A stretch of DNA of 64,000 nt. Source: Emydura subglobosa. Its lineage: Eukaryota > Chordata > Testudines > Chelidae. Made by a program: the position numbers and the translations under genes. Positions 20,396-34,004 of this stretch are shown here, piece after piece. The DNA lies in assembly GCA_007922225.1 (NCBI GenBank), contig ML679961.1, forward strand, positions 5,129,702 through 5,193,701, given 5' to 3'. The notes below the pieces were generated by a model, which worked only from the letters and a program-made list of their open reading frames with translations, did no database searches and had not been told where the DNA came from. Every line of letters begins with the position of its first letter. Positions within the stretch are counted from its first letter, which is position 1.

Positions 20396-21542
20396 ACTCT
20401 GGGTAAAGGCCCAGCCACGGCCTCAGAGTGCTGCCTCAATTTCCCCTTCCAGCTGAGATGACCCTCTGGCTAAGCCGCAGAAAAGCCACCCCTTTGGGAA
20501 TTAAAGTCCAGCAGGAAACACAAACCTAGTCTTCTGCCCTAGACTCTAGCCCAACACAGGCCTTCCTCTCATGGTCTATTGCCACAACCATCTGGAGGCC
20601 TTTCTTTAGGCTCAGCTTCCAGCCTCCCTTGGTTCCAATTAGCAATGCTGTCCCCTTTTCGATAGGAATGTCTGCATAGGGGGAATCCAGCCTCTACCTC
20701 ATGTGGCCAACCATGCAACTCTGACCCATTGGGCTGTCTGCTGGTAACCCCAACTGCCCTGCCTTTCAGTCCCGGGGTCTCTTCCCGTGTGCCTAGCCTA
20801 GGCCTCCTCACTGACCCTTTCCTGATTGATCACTCATTCATCAACAGAGCACATCCCATGGTAAACTTAGAGCTGTTCACACCCTGGTCTGGATTCAAAT
20901 TAGCAGCGTGCGGGTAAATGACACCATAACCTTAGTAGGCCTGGCTTGAGATAAGTCATTTGCCTCATTTCTTAGTGGGCGTGATTGGGAAGGTGAATGG
21001 AAGGTGAAATTGTAAATAGGGGCTCAGCAAACAGCATGCTGGAGTCGGGATGTCCATGCTAGCTAAGATAAGCAGCAACACCCTGATGTGAGGGACTATA
21101 GACAAGATACACCTGGAATGTAAAGATCGGGTTCCATGTGAACAGCACATGGATGGAGCATGCTGTGCAGGGATTATGTCCTGCAAAGTGACCAAGCCAA
21201 TCAAAAAATGTGTGATTTAATGTATAGCACATGCAATGTCCTGTGTAAATGTATATAAAGGAAGAGGCTGTCGGTGTAACTTTGGATGTGTGGTCTGACC
21301 TATATCCACCCCCTACGCTTGAGTCTGATCAACTCCACGTAGCTTTCTGTATGCCAAAGAAAGGAACCTGAGCGATGAAATCCAGAGTTGAACTGAGTGT
21401 TTTAGATCCCAGAGAACTAGAAGATGCATTCCCCCAGAACTGGACGAGCTGTTCTGGGTAAACCAAGTGGAAAAAGGTCTTGGAAGGAATCCCAACAACC
21501 TCAGTCTCTAATGAGTTTACGTTGTGCACTAAGCAACATAGA
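20396..21542. other. Intergenic, nothing recognised
   Basis: No coding exon or transposon end is identified. Frames reach 80 codons. Confidence 0.55.
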
Positions 21543-21800
21543 AAGGCAATGTTGGCCTGTGGATGGGGTGCTGGACTGGGTGTCAGGAGACTTAGATTCT
21601 GTTCCTAGCTCTGCCACTGGCTGACTGGGTGACCTTGGCAAGTCCCTTCACGTCACTGTTCCTCTCCTACCTGTGTCTGTCTTTTCTGTGCACATTGGAA
21701 GCTCTTTGGGGCAGGGACTGTCTTTTACTATGTGTACATACATGACTTTGATCGACAGGGCCCTGATCTCTGCTGGGGCCTCTTAGTATTAATCTGAACA
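21543..21800 (+). mobile_element. tRNA-headed SINE, nearly full length
   Basis: This is the most complete forward copy. The tRNA-like head spans about 21543-21610, with an A-box-like "tggatggggtgctgg" and a B-box-like "gattctgttcc". The centre has "gtgaccttggcaagtccctt" and the tail "ctctttggggcagggactg" at 21701, then "ggccctgatctctgctgggg". It would be transcribed by RNA polymerase III in its source form and moved by a partner LINE; both are inference from SINE biology. Confidence 0.82.
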
Positions 21801-24604
21801 AGGAACATGTACGCTTTAAAATATAATATGTTATTCGAAGCCTATAGGACTAGAATCTACTTGGCTGAGGTCAGTTGAATCTCGACTGCAGAGTTTTCAT
21901 TTCAACACGTGTGATCCGTCAAGCAAACTCTGCGGGTAGCTTTGTTTTCCCTGTGCCAGGCGAATGAGGATTCCTGACAAATATTTAGAAAAGGCCACAG
22001 TCCTATAGATGGCGCCACACAGTATAAAAACCTAGATTATGGCTGCTAAAGCACTACTGTAGCCCTGCGAAACTTCAGAAAGAAAACCAGAAGGGTTAGG
22101 ATCAGGTCACGCAGCAATTGAACTCTGATAAAGGAAATCAATGAGTTTTACGGCTCAGCGTTTGAGATGTGTCTGTGTGAAGCACTGCAAGCCTCTGGGG
22201 TTGCACGCAAAGCCACTTCCAGATGCACAAAGTTTAGCCTGGCTTCTTTACCCACCCGCTTGTTGGGTCCATAAGGGCTCTTCACTCCGCCTTTGGCTGC
22301 TGTGATATGGCTGATACACTCAGGATTCAACCACCGTGAAAGAGAACATTCTGCCGGCTCTGCGCAGGGTGGCTACCTGTCATGGGAATGGCTGCACCTT
22401 GCGGCCAGCAACGTCCGGCACTAAATACTCTGGTAAACTCAGTGATGGACGGGCTTCGTTATTCGTCTGAACCAGTGTCCATGGAGTGGAGTTCTGGGGT
22501 GTGGAGGGGGCTCTTAGGATGCATGAAGGAGAGTGGAAACCCTACTCGGTACAACTTCCTTTGACCATCCCAAGTTTTGGGATAGATGTCTAAGGGCCGA
22601 GTGACAGTGCACTCCAGGTCTGTATCTGTTTGTTTTCTGGGCTCTAATCTGCAGGGCTGCAGCCCTTCAAATGCTAAAAAGGGAGCCGTTTTGCCGCGGT
22701 CCATCGTTTTGTGACCGCGAAGATAATACAGCCGTTGCACAGGAAGGCTGTCATTGATGACAAACTTGTTTCTTTGAGAGAGCAAGGCATCACTGTTCGT
22801 TACAATGGAAATCAATGTGCATAGAGCTGGGCAAAGGTTTTGCATCCCCCCTTAAAAAAAAAGGAACCCCCCCAAAAGGACTTGAAAAGGTCCCTGGATC
22901 CTATGCCCCCCCCATGCTCCTTGCAACAGACCAGTCTCCCCCCAAACTCCAGCCCTCCTTCTGAACACTCCTCTGCCTTTGGCAGGCTTTTCAGTGAGGG
23001 GGTGGGCGGTGAGCCAGAAACTCCTTCCATCCAGCGTCTTCAGGAAATAACCAATTGTCTGGGGCCAGGCTCTGGGTGTCACTACCCTCCCACCCTAGTG
23101 CGGTTCTTCTGGGGGAAGCTGGAGGTGGCCGGCCTGTCTCCCGTTCACCACCACTGTGACACAAGAGCCTAGTGCTGCCCCCACTGCAGATGGTAATTTG
23201 TCTACAGGGTGATATAGGGACTGAGACATCCTAATAACTGAGGGAGCTCTGCCACTCCGCAGAGGTCGGCAGTGCCCCCATCTGGGAGAGGGGGGAAAGG
23301 ACCTTTGGAAACTCCAGGTGGAATTGGGGCCGCATCCCAAAACCTCTGCTAATCAAACCTGCTGCTTTAGCAGCCAAAGTTGGGAGCAATGAAATCAGGA
23401 GGCCTAGGATGGGGAAACCACCTTGGATACAGTCAGGGTGTAGGAGCAGGTGAAGGAAGGCCCAAGATCCTTGCTGGTCCAGACATCATCTACTGAGCAA
23501 AGCACTAATGATGGAAATGAAATGGAGAGAAAATGCATGGTGAATTAGTAGGACTTTGCCTGAGGATTTTCGTTGTTCTCAAAGTCCCAAGAGAGATAAG
23601 TCTGTGCCATGCTGGATTCCAGCCAGTGCTATCAGACGCTCCATTCCCCACTCCCCGTCATTCGCAGAAGACACGTTTCCTGACACTACACTCTCCCAGG
23701 TGAGATATTCCATTGAATTGGGAACAAAGAACCCCACACTTCTAATCCTCTTACTGGTTCACAGGAAGAGGTGGGGATAAATCCTGAACAAAAATTCATT
23801 AGGGTCCTCCAGAAAATCAGAATTAATGGGATTAATTCATCTAATTGTTCCGTGAATTACAGTGTTTAAAGCAGACGATGAGAAGTGTAATGACACTAGT
23901 TACTTGTCTATAAAAATCACAGCGATACCTGACTTTTAAACAGTGCCTTGCAGAATTGTGACCATGGCCTGTCTTTTTATTGTGGGTTGAATTGTGATGT
24001 TTTGTCATTTGATTTCCTTTTAATTCCACTCTTTTCCTCTTAATGCAACTCTGGAAAGTTTGATTAGAGGCTGAACCAAGTTCCCTTTTGTGCCTGGCTC
24101 TTTGCCAACCAGGCGCACTATTCTGGAGCGAAAACTGGGGCGGACAGCATGGAGAGTTATGTATAGGCCACCTGAATGATGGCAGTGTGACCCGCTGCAC
24201 CGCAATGCTTCGTGGGACTGTTTGGGTTATTGATGGCTGTCTTTCTCTCAGCCCGCGTTTGGCCCTCTTCCACACTTGGCCGTGCCAGGGCATAAGACCA
24301 TCCCGTTCCTTTCCTCCCTGACTCTGCACAGCTGCAGGGGTTGCTCACTTGTTAATCCCATTTGGGATGAAGGGAATAGGGATTAGGAGAAGCACTGGCC
24401 CCACCCCGGCTCTACCGGTCTGCCAGACTATCTGACCGAGTGCACGCTGGGAATAAGGTGCACCCTGAGAAGGGGTGAAATAAATTACTCCTGTGCCAGA
24501 GCAAAAAGGGATTAATCAGGAGTTGTGGCAATGAGGAAAAATTCTTTCCCAGGGCTCCTTCGGAGGTGGGGCAGGTACCTGGCAGACTAGGCACACTGCA
24601 TGTG
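21801..24604. other. Intergenic, no gene recognised
   Basis: Frames of 128 codons (reverse, 22459-22845) and 162 codons (reverse, 23841-24329) have no motif I recognise. A homopolymer-rich patch with C and A runs lies at 22850-22915. No repeat termini identified. Confidence 0.5.
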
Positions 24605-25262
24605 GCCCAGCCATCACTGAATGTGGGCAGAGGTTGTCAGTGATGGAGAATCTACCACAACCTTTCTAAGTTGTTCCCGGGGTTAATTATTTCCTCTGTT
24701 ACAAATGTACACCCTTTTTCCAGTCTGAACTTGTCTAGTTTCAACTTCCAGCCATTGGATCGTGTTTGTTATTCCTCGCTCTGCTAGACCGAAGAGCTCA
24801 TTATTAAATATTTGTTCCTCATGTAGGTACTTATCGACTGTAATCAAGTCACTCCTTAACCTTCTCTTTGATAAGATAAATAGATTGAGCTCTTTGAGTC
24901 TATCATTAAAAGGTTATTTTCTAGTCCTTTAATCATTCTCATTGCTTTTCTTTGAACCGTCTTCAGTTTATCAACATCCTTCTTGAATTGTGAGCGCCAG
25001 AACTGGACACAGCACTCCAGCAGTGATCGCACCCCACTGACCAATACAGAGGCAAAATACCCTCTCTATTCCGACTCAAGATTCCCGTGATTATGCATCT
25101 CAGAGTCTCATTAGCCCTTTTGCCCACCATGTTGCACTGGAAGCTCATGTTCAGCTGATTATCCACTAGGATACCCAAGTCCTTTCCACAGTCACTGTTT
25201 CCCAGAATAGAGTCCCCCAGCCTGTAAGTATGGCTGACGGTCTTTGTTCCTAATATATGATA
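24605..25262 (-). mobile_element. CR1 LINE 3' fragment
   Basis: Antisense landmarks in order: "tcagtgatggagaatctacc" (24637), "gtctgaacttgtctagtttc" (24722), "tgtaatcaagtcactcctta" (24839), "tgagctctttgagtctatca" (24886), "gagcgccagaactggacaca" (24991). The reverse frame 25178-24963 contains VDNQLNMSFQCNMVGKRAN, the CR1 ORF2 C-terminal motif, and a second piece reads SLLECCVQFWRSQFKKDVDKL in a shifted frame. It is the same subfamily stretch as 16202-16973 and stops at about the same point on its 5' side. Confidence 0.9.
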
Positions 25263-28200
25263 TCAAAACAAGATGACATTTTAGCACTTAGGCTAAAGAT
25301 ACAGCGCTACCTATCGGGGATGGTGCCACCATCATTGATCAATAGAGATAACGAGAAGTTGGTGACTGGATCCTGTTAAGACCAAAATTATGCATTTCTC
25401 TAGGCCTCTCAGCCAGGTGTGTTTGCACCAGATTTTACCAGGATACAAGGAGCTGAAGTAAAATATCCACTGAAACTTAGCCAAACTTCTCTGAACTGTA
25501 ACATCCCATCTTTGATGAGAAAGCTCAAGGACCCGGTTAGTTACACCACCACACTGTAGGAATTGATGAGCTGTTCAATAAACGAGTGATCCTTGCAATA
25601 CATTGGGGCAAAGGTAAAAAATACTTCACAGTCGAGCAAAGCCAGCTACTCGAGGCGGTGTTACTAGTGCAAGAGGCATTTTCAAACTTTTGCATTAATT
25701 GGATTTTTTAATGGGTTGTAAAACTGGCTTGATCTGTGAAGTACTCCATAATTACAGGGGATTATGGTCATGTTTTGAAGAGCTGAGGCAGGAAGAACTT
25801 GAGCGAAGCAAATCCTGCTTTGGTCTAATTTACAGGCATGCACAAAACAATACGGGTCTGAGTCTCCCTTCACACCAGCTCTACCCTGGAGTCTCTCAAG
25901 GGAGTGACTCCTGATTTACATTAGTGGGTGCAAAGGTGAGACGAGAATCAGGCCAAATGGTTCTTTTTTTTTAAAACTCAATTTTTAATGGTTATTAATA
26001 ACATCTTTTGTTCCAGCCGTAGCCTCCTCTAAGGCAACCTGCCATTACTGACCCTTTGCAGAACAGCTTTGCTCCTCAGGACTGTGAGGACAATCTGAGC
26101 TTTCCCTAAAGCGCTAATCTGCTGAAATAACACAAAAACCTAAACACAACACCACATTTACTGTAACTCCCTAAAAAGATGCAGTTATTGTTCTCTCTTC
26201 TTCTAGCATCATGGCTGGAGCATTGCAGGTCAGCTTCCCAGCACAAGAGAAATCAGAGATGAGCATATTCTAATTGCAACTTCCTTCATTTACACATAAG
26301 TACCAGTCCTGGAGCAGAAGTGGGCAAACAACTCCTGAAAAAATCCATTCTTTTAGGAATCTCAGCTCAGTGCCCAGACCTCAGGGAGCAACTGAGCTTC
26401 AAGAACTGACTCTAATCAGAGACCAGTGCAAATGGCAAACTCTCATCCTGTTCCCATTGATTCCTCTCTTTCTAGAAGCTGCCTCACCAGAGAGCCTTGC
26501 CTAACAAAACTGACATCAACACAACATATCTTCCCAAGAAGGAACATTCACTCGCAAGCTAAAAGAAAGAACTTGGATGACTATATGCAACAGTGCCACT
26601 GGTGATTCGATCCCTCTGTTATGGCCCCATTGCACCACTCGTATGGCATACAGGAGCTGGAATCTGACCCAACTGCATTTCTAAGAATTCCCTCGGTGTT
26701 GGTTCCCAGCTGGTGAAATTCCATCATAGAGGGCAGTCGCACTCTGTCAATTCTCAGCAGGTCCCTCAAGGACCACAGCCAGCTGGTGAAAGTTAGAGCT
26801 GCCTCTAGGCTGCTCTACGCTATGACAGAGCCAAGGTTGGAGAAATGGGGCTGGTGACTCAAGGAGCCACAATCACCTTCTGGATAACATGTCCTTTGGC
26901 ACTTAGTGGCTCTTGACACAGGAAAATACATGGTCAAAGTGTTTCTAGTAATGTGTGACCAATTTTCTGTGTACATGCTTTACTAATGGGTGGCTTCAGG
27001 CAGGAAATGGTTGCACTAATAGAGTTTCAAACAAGTTAAGTGTATAAACATGCATGCAAACTATGAGCACACAACTGCTGCAAGTGAATGTGCAAACTGA
27101 AATTTTATCCACACGCGTCTGATTAACCACTTCTGTGTGCAATTACTGGATATTAGTGTGCACCATCTTAATGATAGAAGCAAACTAGGGGCACAATTGC
27201 ACGTGCAAAATTGCATGCCTCGCTTTTTCCCGGGACTTAATCCTGCTGGTGGTAGCATTGGTGAGAATGGCAGACGGCAGCTGGGGGTTAGGTTTTCTCT
27301 TCATTTTGAGGAATATGTGAAATAATGATAAGCAAAACTTCAGTGATGGGTAGGCTGGACTCAGATCCACCAATACAAGCAAGGAATGATCTGTGCAGAT
27401 GTTTAGAGATAATGCCAGCCTGCTCCCACGGCGCAAGCTGAGTTGCTCTCACTTGAGGTAGCTGTCAACATGCCGTACACAGCGTTGCTGTTGCGGGGTA
27501 TCATTAATGCTAGAGATCGCCTAGCCAGACAGTCTTTCTTCTGGCTAGGCCCCATATGCTAACAGCTATGACAGCCAGCATGGTTAGAGCAGTTGGATAG
27601 TTCTATGCCCCTGGCAGATCCCAGCACACTAGAGGTAGCATCCCATGCCCCCCATCCCAGCTTTCGGTTTGCTTTGTGCCACGGCCTTATCCCTACACAA
27701 GAATTTGTTTCTCTTAACTCGCACTTAGGATAAGATTATAAAAAGCCAAGCTGAATCCTATGCGTATTGCTGAGATCTCAGGCTTGTGTTCCCTTCAATG
27801 AACAGACCCTGCTTTGAAATTCTGCCTCTGACAGACGGCTATTTAAAAACGTGGAGTTCCTGGGCTGTTGTTGTTTTCCCCCCTTTTCATTCTGTTTGAG
27901 GCTTCCACATTTTCACGTTAAGGCTTAGGCATGGATCTGCTGATGAGTTATTCTATTTGTTTTCTATGCTAAGTTCATTTTATTTGTTTTTCCTAAATCT
28001 AGGGCTGACAAACGAAGACAGAAATCATAATGCTGGATTGTTCTCAGGAGGGATTATATTTTTTGTCCCTGCTCTTTGTCGGAACAGATTGGAGCACCGT
28101 ACATTGTGGGAGGCAATTGAAAAGGGTCCACATCTGTGCACTAGTGCAATTACTTTCCATTACTGAGTGGCTTTTGTCTGGCGTGCTGTGACAACACCAC

Positions 28201-29350
28201 TACCTCACTTTGCACCCAGCTTGCTGTGCTTCAAGCCACTCCAGCTGTGTCAGCGTTTGAGAAGTGCAGCTTCAGGCGGGGAGCCATTAATTGAAAGCTC
28301 ATTCCAAATAGCTTTCAAATCTGGGAGCTTATTAAAAAAATAAGTTTGGAGATAAAGCAGGGTTAGTGCCTGTTCCGTAGCTGGACCTGAGTGATCAGAT
28401 GAAAGAGAGACGGGCACGTTTGCTGATGAGGGTCACTGAAATTACTACGCTTGACACCAGGAAAAAAAAAAAAAGCGGCAAGAACTATTCTTTAATTTCC
28501 TTCAGTTCAAGTGAATTGAGGGGATACAGGCCCCACGTTTGTTCACATCAGCCGAACAACTCAGTTCTGAAGCTCATCTTTTTCTTTTCAGAATGAAAGG
28601 AAAAGTGGAGAAATGACTTTCACACCATAAAGACGGGTAGCAAACTTTGAGGCAAAGGCATGATAACAAGACATTATCTATTGATCTGTCTATCCATCGC
28701 CTCACCTTCAGAACTAGCCCCTCTGCCTTTGCGTAGGCTGTCAGTACGCTCAGGCTCTCGTGCCAGAAACAGACTGGGATTTTGGAGGAGGGCCATGGAA
28801 ATCAGAGAGAGAATGTGATAAAAGTTTCTCTGCCCCGGTTGCACGTAGGGATTGGCCAAAAATGTTGAGTTGAGACTTCAAAAGAGCAAACCGGAGGCTT
28901 AAAACTGCTGGGTCTGTCCTTTAAAAATCAGTGAGTTATGCTCTCTTGTAACTGCATCTCTGTTAACCCAAACTGAATGTCACCTAACTCTGGGGTTACC
29001 TGCCACAGGATTTATTGTGACTCTCCCCCGGCCCTCACTTGGTTTCCGGGTGATAACATGAGAGGATGCCATGGTTCTAAAATTAAACTGTTGCTTCGTC
29101 AAGAGAACTATTTACAGCAGTGCTGCAACCGCAGCTAGCATCTTACCCATGTGCACACAGGCTGACTTCCTCGTGCCACCTCCAAACTCATCCATCCTGC
29201 ACCAGTGCTCCTCCATCCAAGTTCCATACAGGTCGCTACTCGTCTCACTTCATGTCAGGAGCAAATGCCAAGCAGTTCAGCATAGGATTTTCAAAAGCTC
29301 TTAGCAACCATCCTTTTTTTTCACCATCTTCTGAAGCATCCCAGACTGGG
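25263..29350. other. Intergenic, no gene recognised
   Basis: Three things stand out. A palindromic dispersed segment lies near 25885-25955 ("gagtgactcctgatttaca" then "agacgagaatcaggccaaat"). Alternating purine-pyrimidine phrases built on "gcatgcaaa" and "gcacgtgcaaaa" lie at 27045-27225. A 9-bp hairpin (cctagccag 27520-27528 with ctggctagg 27541-27549) is present. A poly(A) run lies at 28462. No exon is recognised. Confidence 0.5.
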
Positions 29351-29351
29351 G

Positions 29352-30042
29352 ACTGACGGGCTAGGCAGCAGTTCTTCAGAAAAGGACCTGGGGGTTACAA
29401 TGGACAAGAAGCTGGATATGAGTCAGCAGTGTGCCCTGGTTGCCAAGAAGGCTAATGGCATATTAGGCTGCATTAGTAGGAGCATTGCCAGCAGATCGAG
29501 GCAAGTGATTATTCCCCTCTATTCGGCATTGGTGGGGCTGCATTTGGAGTATTGTGTCCAGTTTTGGGCCCCCCACTACAAAAAGGATGTGGAGAAGTTA
29601 GAGAGAGTCCAGCAGAGGGCAACAAAAATGATTAGGGGGCTGGAGCACAAAACTTATGAGGAGAGGCTGAGGGAACTAGGCTTGTTTAGTCTGCAGAAGA
29701 GAAGAATGAGGGGGGATTTGATAGCAGCCTTCAACTACCTGAAAGGGGGTTCCAGGGAGGATGGAGCTAGGCTGTTCTCAGTGGTGGCAGATGACAGAAC
29801 AAGGAGCAATGGTCTCAAGTTGCAGTGAGGGAGATCTAGGTTGGACATTAGGAAAAACGTTTTCACTATGAGGATGGTGAAGCACTGGAATGGGTGGTGG
29901 AATCTCCATCTTTAGAGGTTTAAGCTGCGTCTTGACAAAGCCCTGGCTGGGATGATTTAGCTGAGGTTAGTCCTGCTCTGAGCAAGGAGTTGGACTAGAT
30001 ACCTCCTGAGGTCCCTTCCAACTCTAATCTTCTATGATCTCA
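29352..30042 (+). mobile_element. CR1 LINE 3' fragment, best preserved copy
   Basis: The frame 29400-29828 (142 codons) is uninterrupted and matches the ORF2 C-terminus of CR1: [20 protein letters not shown], then [20 protein letters not shown], then [20 protein letters not shown]. After the frame stops, CR1 3' sequence continues with "aggttggacattaggaaaaa" (29838) and ends in "gaggtcccttccaactctaa" and "cttctatgatct". The 5' truncation lies just upstream of the conserved DLGVTMD-like codons. It lacks the endonuclease and RT palm, so it is inactive, but the intact frame suggests it is the youngest CR1 here. Confidence 0.95.
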
Positions 30043-30120
30043 CAGTAGCTAAAGCCAAAGTCAGGCCATGGGACTAGATAGCCTCCTGGTCTGATCTTGT
30101 ACAGAAGCTCCTATGTTATT
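30043..30120 (+). mobile_element. Short CR1-like 3' end
   Basis: "gggactagatagcctcctgg" followed by "tctgatcttgtacagaagct" and "cctatgttatt" resembles the CR1-type terminus. It follows immediately on the previous CR1, so it may be a separate short insertion. Confidence 0.4.
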
Positions 30121-33100
30121 ACTCAGGAATCAAAAAAAAAAAAATCGAACGCGTGAACAAAACATAATGCACTTGACTAACTGCACAGCACTTAAATCAC
30201 AGGGGGAATGTATTCCTAGGCCCAGCTAGGGCTGGGTTTATAAATTGAAACACTAGAATTGCACTTATAATTGTTTGCCATTTGTCATTCACTGCTTTAT
30301 AAAATGTCCTCCATGAGCTTCTACTTCTCCAATGGCACAGATACCACTACCGCACAAGTTTCTGGACCAAACTCACAAGAACGGGTCCCACATTTACTCT
30401 CCAGTAGAAGATCGATGTGCACCCCAGGGGACAATGGGGTGTTCTGATTCTAGCCACGTCACAGAAGTAACAATAGGAGTTGTGTTTTCAGTTTAAACAT
30501 TCCAAGCTTCAATAAAGAGTATTTGGTAAGACTTTATATTAACAGTCTGTTTGGAAAGGTTTAGTACATTATTAACAGATGCCTTCATGCATGGGTAATC
30601 TAGTGTTATGGATTCCAACATGTGAATGGATGGGGATCTATAACATGTCCTGCTGATGTGCGTATATATATATACCTATAACAAATAATCGTGTCTATAA
30701 CATTTATCAGTATTTCTTAGCCCTTTATAAATAGAACTTTCATATAATGTATGATGCAGTATTTGTCCTTCACCTCACTATTTATGGTAATAAGGGTTTC
30801 AAATTTCTTTCTATGACACTCTTACTTAATCAGCTGCAGAAAAAAATAGTGTCAGACAAAGTATCAATCACTATGTATATTGCTTCCAGCCCAGGAAGCC
30901 GTCTGACATGTAAGAACACATGTGCATGCTTACAGAGGGCCCCAGAACACATGATGGAGACAGAAGGGCATTTTGAAAGGCTGCAAATCCTCTCCAGGCT
31001 GCCTTAATATTGCCGGGAGCAAGTGGCATGGATCCTGCAATGGAAAGGTCTTCAAGATAGGTTTTGAATTATTAGGGTTCCCAGAGAATTTCTGTGTGTT
31101 GTTTGCATGACCGCTGGAGACACAGACAGCCTCTTCATGGTTTTTGGCATATTTCTCTAATACTTTCTGTAACTTCTGGATTTTAACAGATACAACTGGA
31201 AATGCCTTTGAGGATACTGATGAGTTGGATTTTTTATATGATTGTTGTGGTGGTGGTGTTTTTTTTTCTTTCGATTTGTTTTTGCTGGGGAATATTAATT
31301 GGTTAATAAAATTCCCAAACTCTAAATATAATTAGTGATATAGATATGATACAAATGCATTTGTGAAAGGCTTACTAATGATTCCTAGTTAAGGTTGTTA
31401 TTGCAGTGCATATAGTAAATTTCATGTCAATTCTTTCATCAAGTGAAAATGTGAGAGAGAAAATACAAGAGAAATAAGATAGTTGTGTACATTGACCAAA
31501 ACAGTCATTTTCATCCTTTTAACAATCAGTGGTTTTTTAATTGTAATTTTCTTGTTAAGTATTTTGTTTAAGGGTTTTATCATTTACTCTGGCATCCTTA
31601 ACTGCTAATTGCCAGAGGTTTTTTTTGGGTGGGAATTTATTATGTATATGTGCAGCTCTGAAATTTTAAATCCAGCTGGCATATAAACATTTCTAGGTTG
31701 GTTGCATAAAGTGGTGCAGCTGCTTACTTACTGTCAAACACAAGACATAAAAGTCTTACTCCTGATTACAATGTAGAGTCAATACAACTCTAGGAAGTGA
31801 ACTGGATTATGTTACAACTCAGAAATGTTAACGAAGTGTCAGCTGTGAAATGTCCGTTATTAGTGATGGCATGAGAGCCAGAAGAAATAGAGCTTGACTT
31901 TCAGGTTCAGAGAAAAAGTGATTTTCTGAATTTGTAAACTGAACAAGTTTGGACTAGAAGTTCTTGCTAGACAATAAACGTGGAACCTGATGATGTGAGT
32001 TTTACAGTCACTTCAGTCACTTTTGGGGGAATAAAAGCACTTTGAGGTGATTTCCCTTGAGTAGCTTCAGCACCCATGCTAGCAGGAACAACAAAAGACA
32101 GAACTAAACTGTATAATCATCCCTTTGGGTCAGCATACTCCTGCTTCTGCTTTATGCACGACTTATTAATAGGCCTATATTCACTGGTCCTAGAAGGAGA
32201 GACTAATTTAACTATACAATATGGATGTACAAGGCAATCCTTGCTCATAGAATGAGATGCTCCTTGTCTAAAATGTTTTCGTTTGTGCTTATTTTAATTT
32301 CTGTCCTACCTGGTATTTGTACATAGCTCAGAGATTTTCTCAATGAACGAGATATGACTTGGTGCTTGGATTAAAAATACAGCTATAGGTCTAAGGTGCT
32401 TATTGGTTGAGTGCTGCTAAAAGAATATTGCAGAGCATGACAAATGATTTAATATAAATCCACAGGAAAATGTTTTAGAGAAAGAGAACCACCACCACAA
32501 CAAGAAACTATTGCTGGATGCTGTTCTTTCCAAAGAAACAACTTTTCTAGTAGATTTAGTCTTCATATTCAAAATAGATTTAGACTTTATGTGACATGAA
32601 CCTCATCTTGAATAAATGGGCCTTGAAAATGGATTCAACACATTTCCAAAAATCAATCGTACATGAAATTGATAGTGCTCAGACAATCTCCATGAAAGCA
32701 CAATCGTAGGTTCTCCATTATATATCTCTTTATTGTAGAATTTGCAGCTCATGCATACACTTTCAGACCTTGCAGATGTTGTTGCGCTGTTCAAAGGTCT
32801 AAAAGTCAAATAAACATTTCTTGTTGGTCATCCTGAGTGATGCCTACTCAGGGATTTGCTTTCTGAAATGTTGTGGGAAATCAAAAAAGACACACACAGT
32901 AGATGAATGTGTCTGTTGCTCATCAGAAATACTGAGGAACACCATGTTCCTTCATTAGATGCCGCTGCATATGAAACAGCTTTTTCTAATCCCAGATGGG
33001 TAATTTTGCAGAAAATGTTATTCAGTGCATCTAAAAAGAAAAAGCTGAAATTTTCACCTGTGTGACAGAAATATACAGTACAATCAACATGTTCAATAAA

Positions 33101-33239
33101 ACTGTGAACCGCCGGCATATCAACACCAATGAACAACCTAGGATAGCTCCTTTTGACCCATCAAAAATAAAAGAAAGAAAAATCAAGGTAAAGAAACCTC
33201 TAAGTTTTCCTAAAATTATTCTCCTTTCTTGGAGAATAG
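30121..33239. other. AT-rich intergenic, no gene recognised
   Basis: AT-rich sequence with a poly(A) run at 30130 and a (ta)n run near 30664. Reverse frames at 32603-32809 and 32828-33136 (102 codons) have some coding-like texture but no motif I can name. No repeat termini identified. Confidence 0.45.
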
Positions 33240-33478
33240 GTCCATCGATGACTATTAGCCAAGATGGTCAGGGATGCAACCCCATGCTCTGGGTGTCACT
33301 AAACCTCCATCTTCCAGAGGTTGAGATTGGGTGACAAGGGATGGATCACTTGAAATTGCCCTGTGCTGTTCATTCCCTCTGAAGCATCTGCCATTGGCTA
33401 CTTTCGGAAGACAGGATACTGAGCTAGATGGACCATTGCTCTGGCCCAGTATGGCGGTTCCTATGTTCTTGTGTTCGC
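33240..33478 (+). mobile_element. CR1 LINE 3' end
   Basis: Closely parallels the 3' end of the inner CR1 at 19640-19860: "ctattagccaagatggtcag" occurs in both, followed by "tcattccctctgaagcatct" and "gaagacaggatactgagcta". It ends with "cccagtatggcggttcctat" and "gttctt". Non-coding 3' region only. Confidence 0.9.
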
Positions 33479-34004
33479 TTGCTCAGGTGCTATTTGGATG
33501 CAACTCACTTGACTTGCATGCTCGACATTCATTCGTAAAGGCAAGAGGGGAATCCAGCTCACTGTCTCCGGAATGGACCGAGGCCAAATGTTCCAAAAAT
33601 AGAGGCTGAGTGTTGCCCATCTTAAAAAAATTCAGGTGCACCAAGGCACCCGCCTTCGAGTGCGTAAATCAGGGTCTTGCACGTGATAATCCCCTTTTGT
33701 GCTTGCAGTTGTCCATTTGCATGCGCAACCGTGAAGGAAATGAACACGTTCACCTGTAGTGCGTACCAGTCAGTGTCCACTTTTGGTAAAAGCCAGTGAG
33801 TTGAGAATATGGCTTGATGAAAAATTGTAGGAAAACCGGCTCGTTCCTGTCACTGACCTGTTGCATGACTTGGAGTAGCCTCTGCTTTACCTCCCACCCT
33901 TTGTCTAATCCGTTTCTACTCTATGCTTTTCAGGGAAGCAACAGTCTTTTACTTTTGCATGTAAGTAGTGCCTAGCGTAGTGGACCCTTGTTCTGCATTG
34001 GAGC
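33479..34004. other. Intergenic, nothing firm
   Basis: A short segment near 33665-33735 has "gtccatttgcatgcgcaacc", related in wording to the repeat at 27045-27225. Otherwise nothing recognised. Confidence 0.5.

Noticed and set aside
22459..22845. 128-codon reverse frame with protein-like composition
   Set aside because: It reads smoothly but I cannot match it to any family, and it ends in a normal stop with no splice evidence. A protein search would decide.
23841..24329. 162-codon reverse frame
   Set aside because: No similarity recognised; length is within what chance gives for a window this size.
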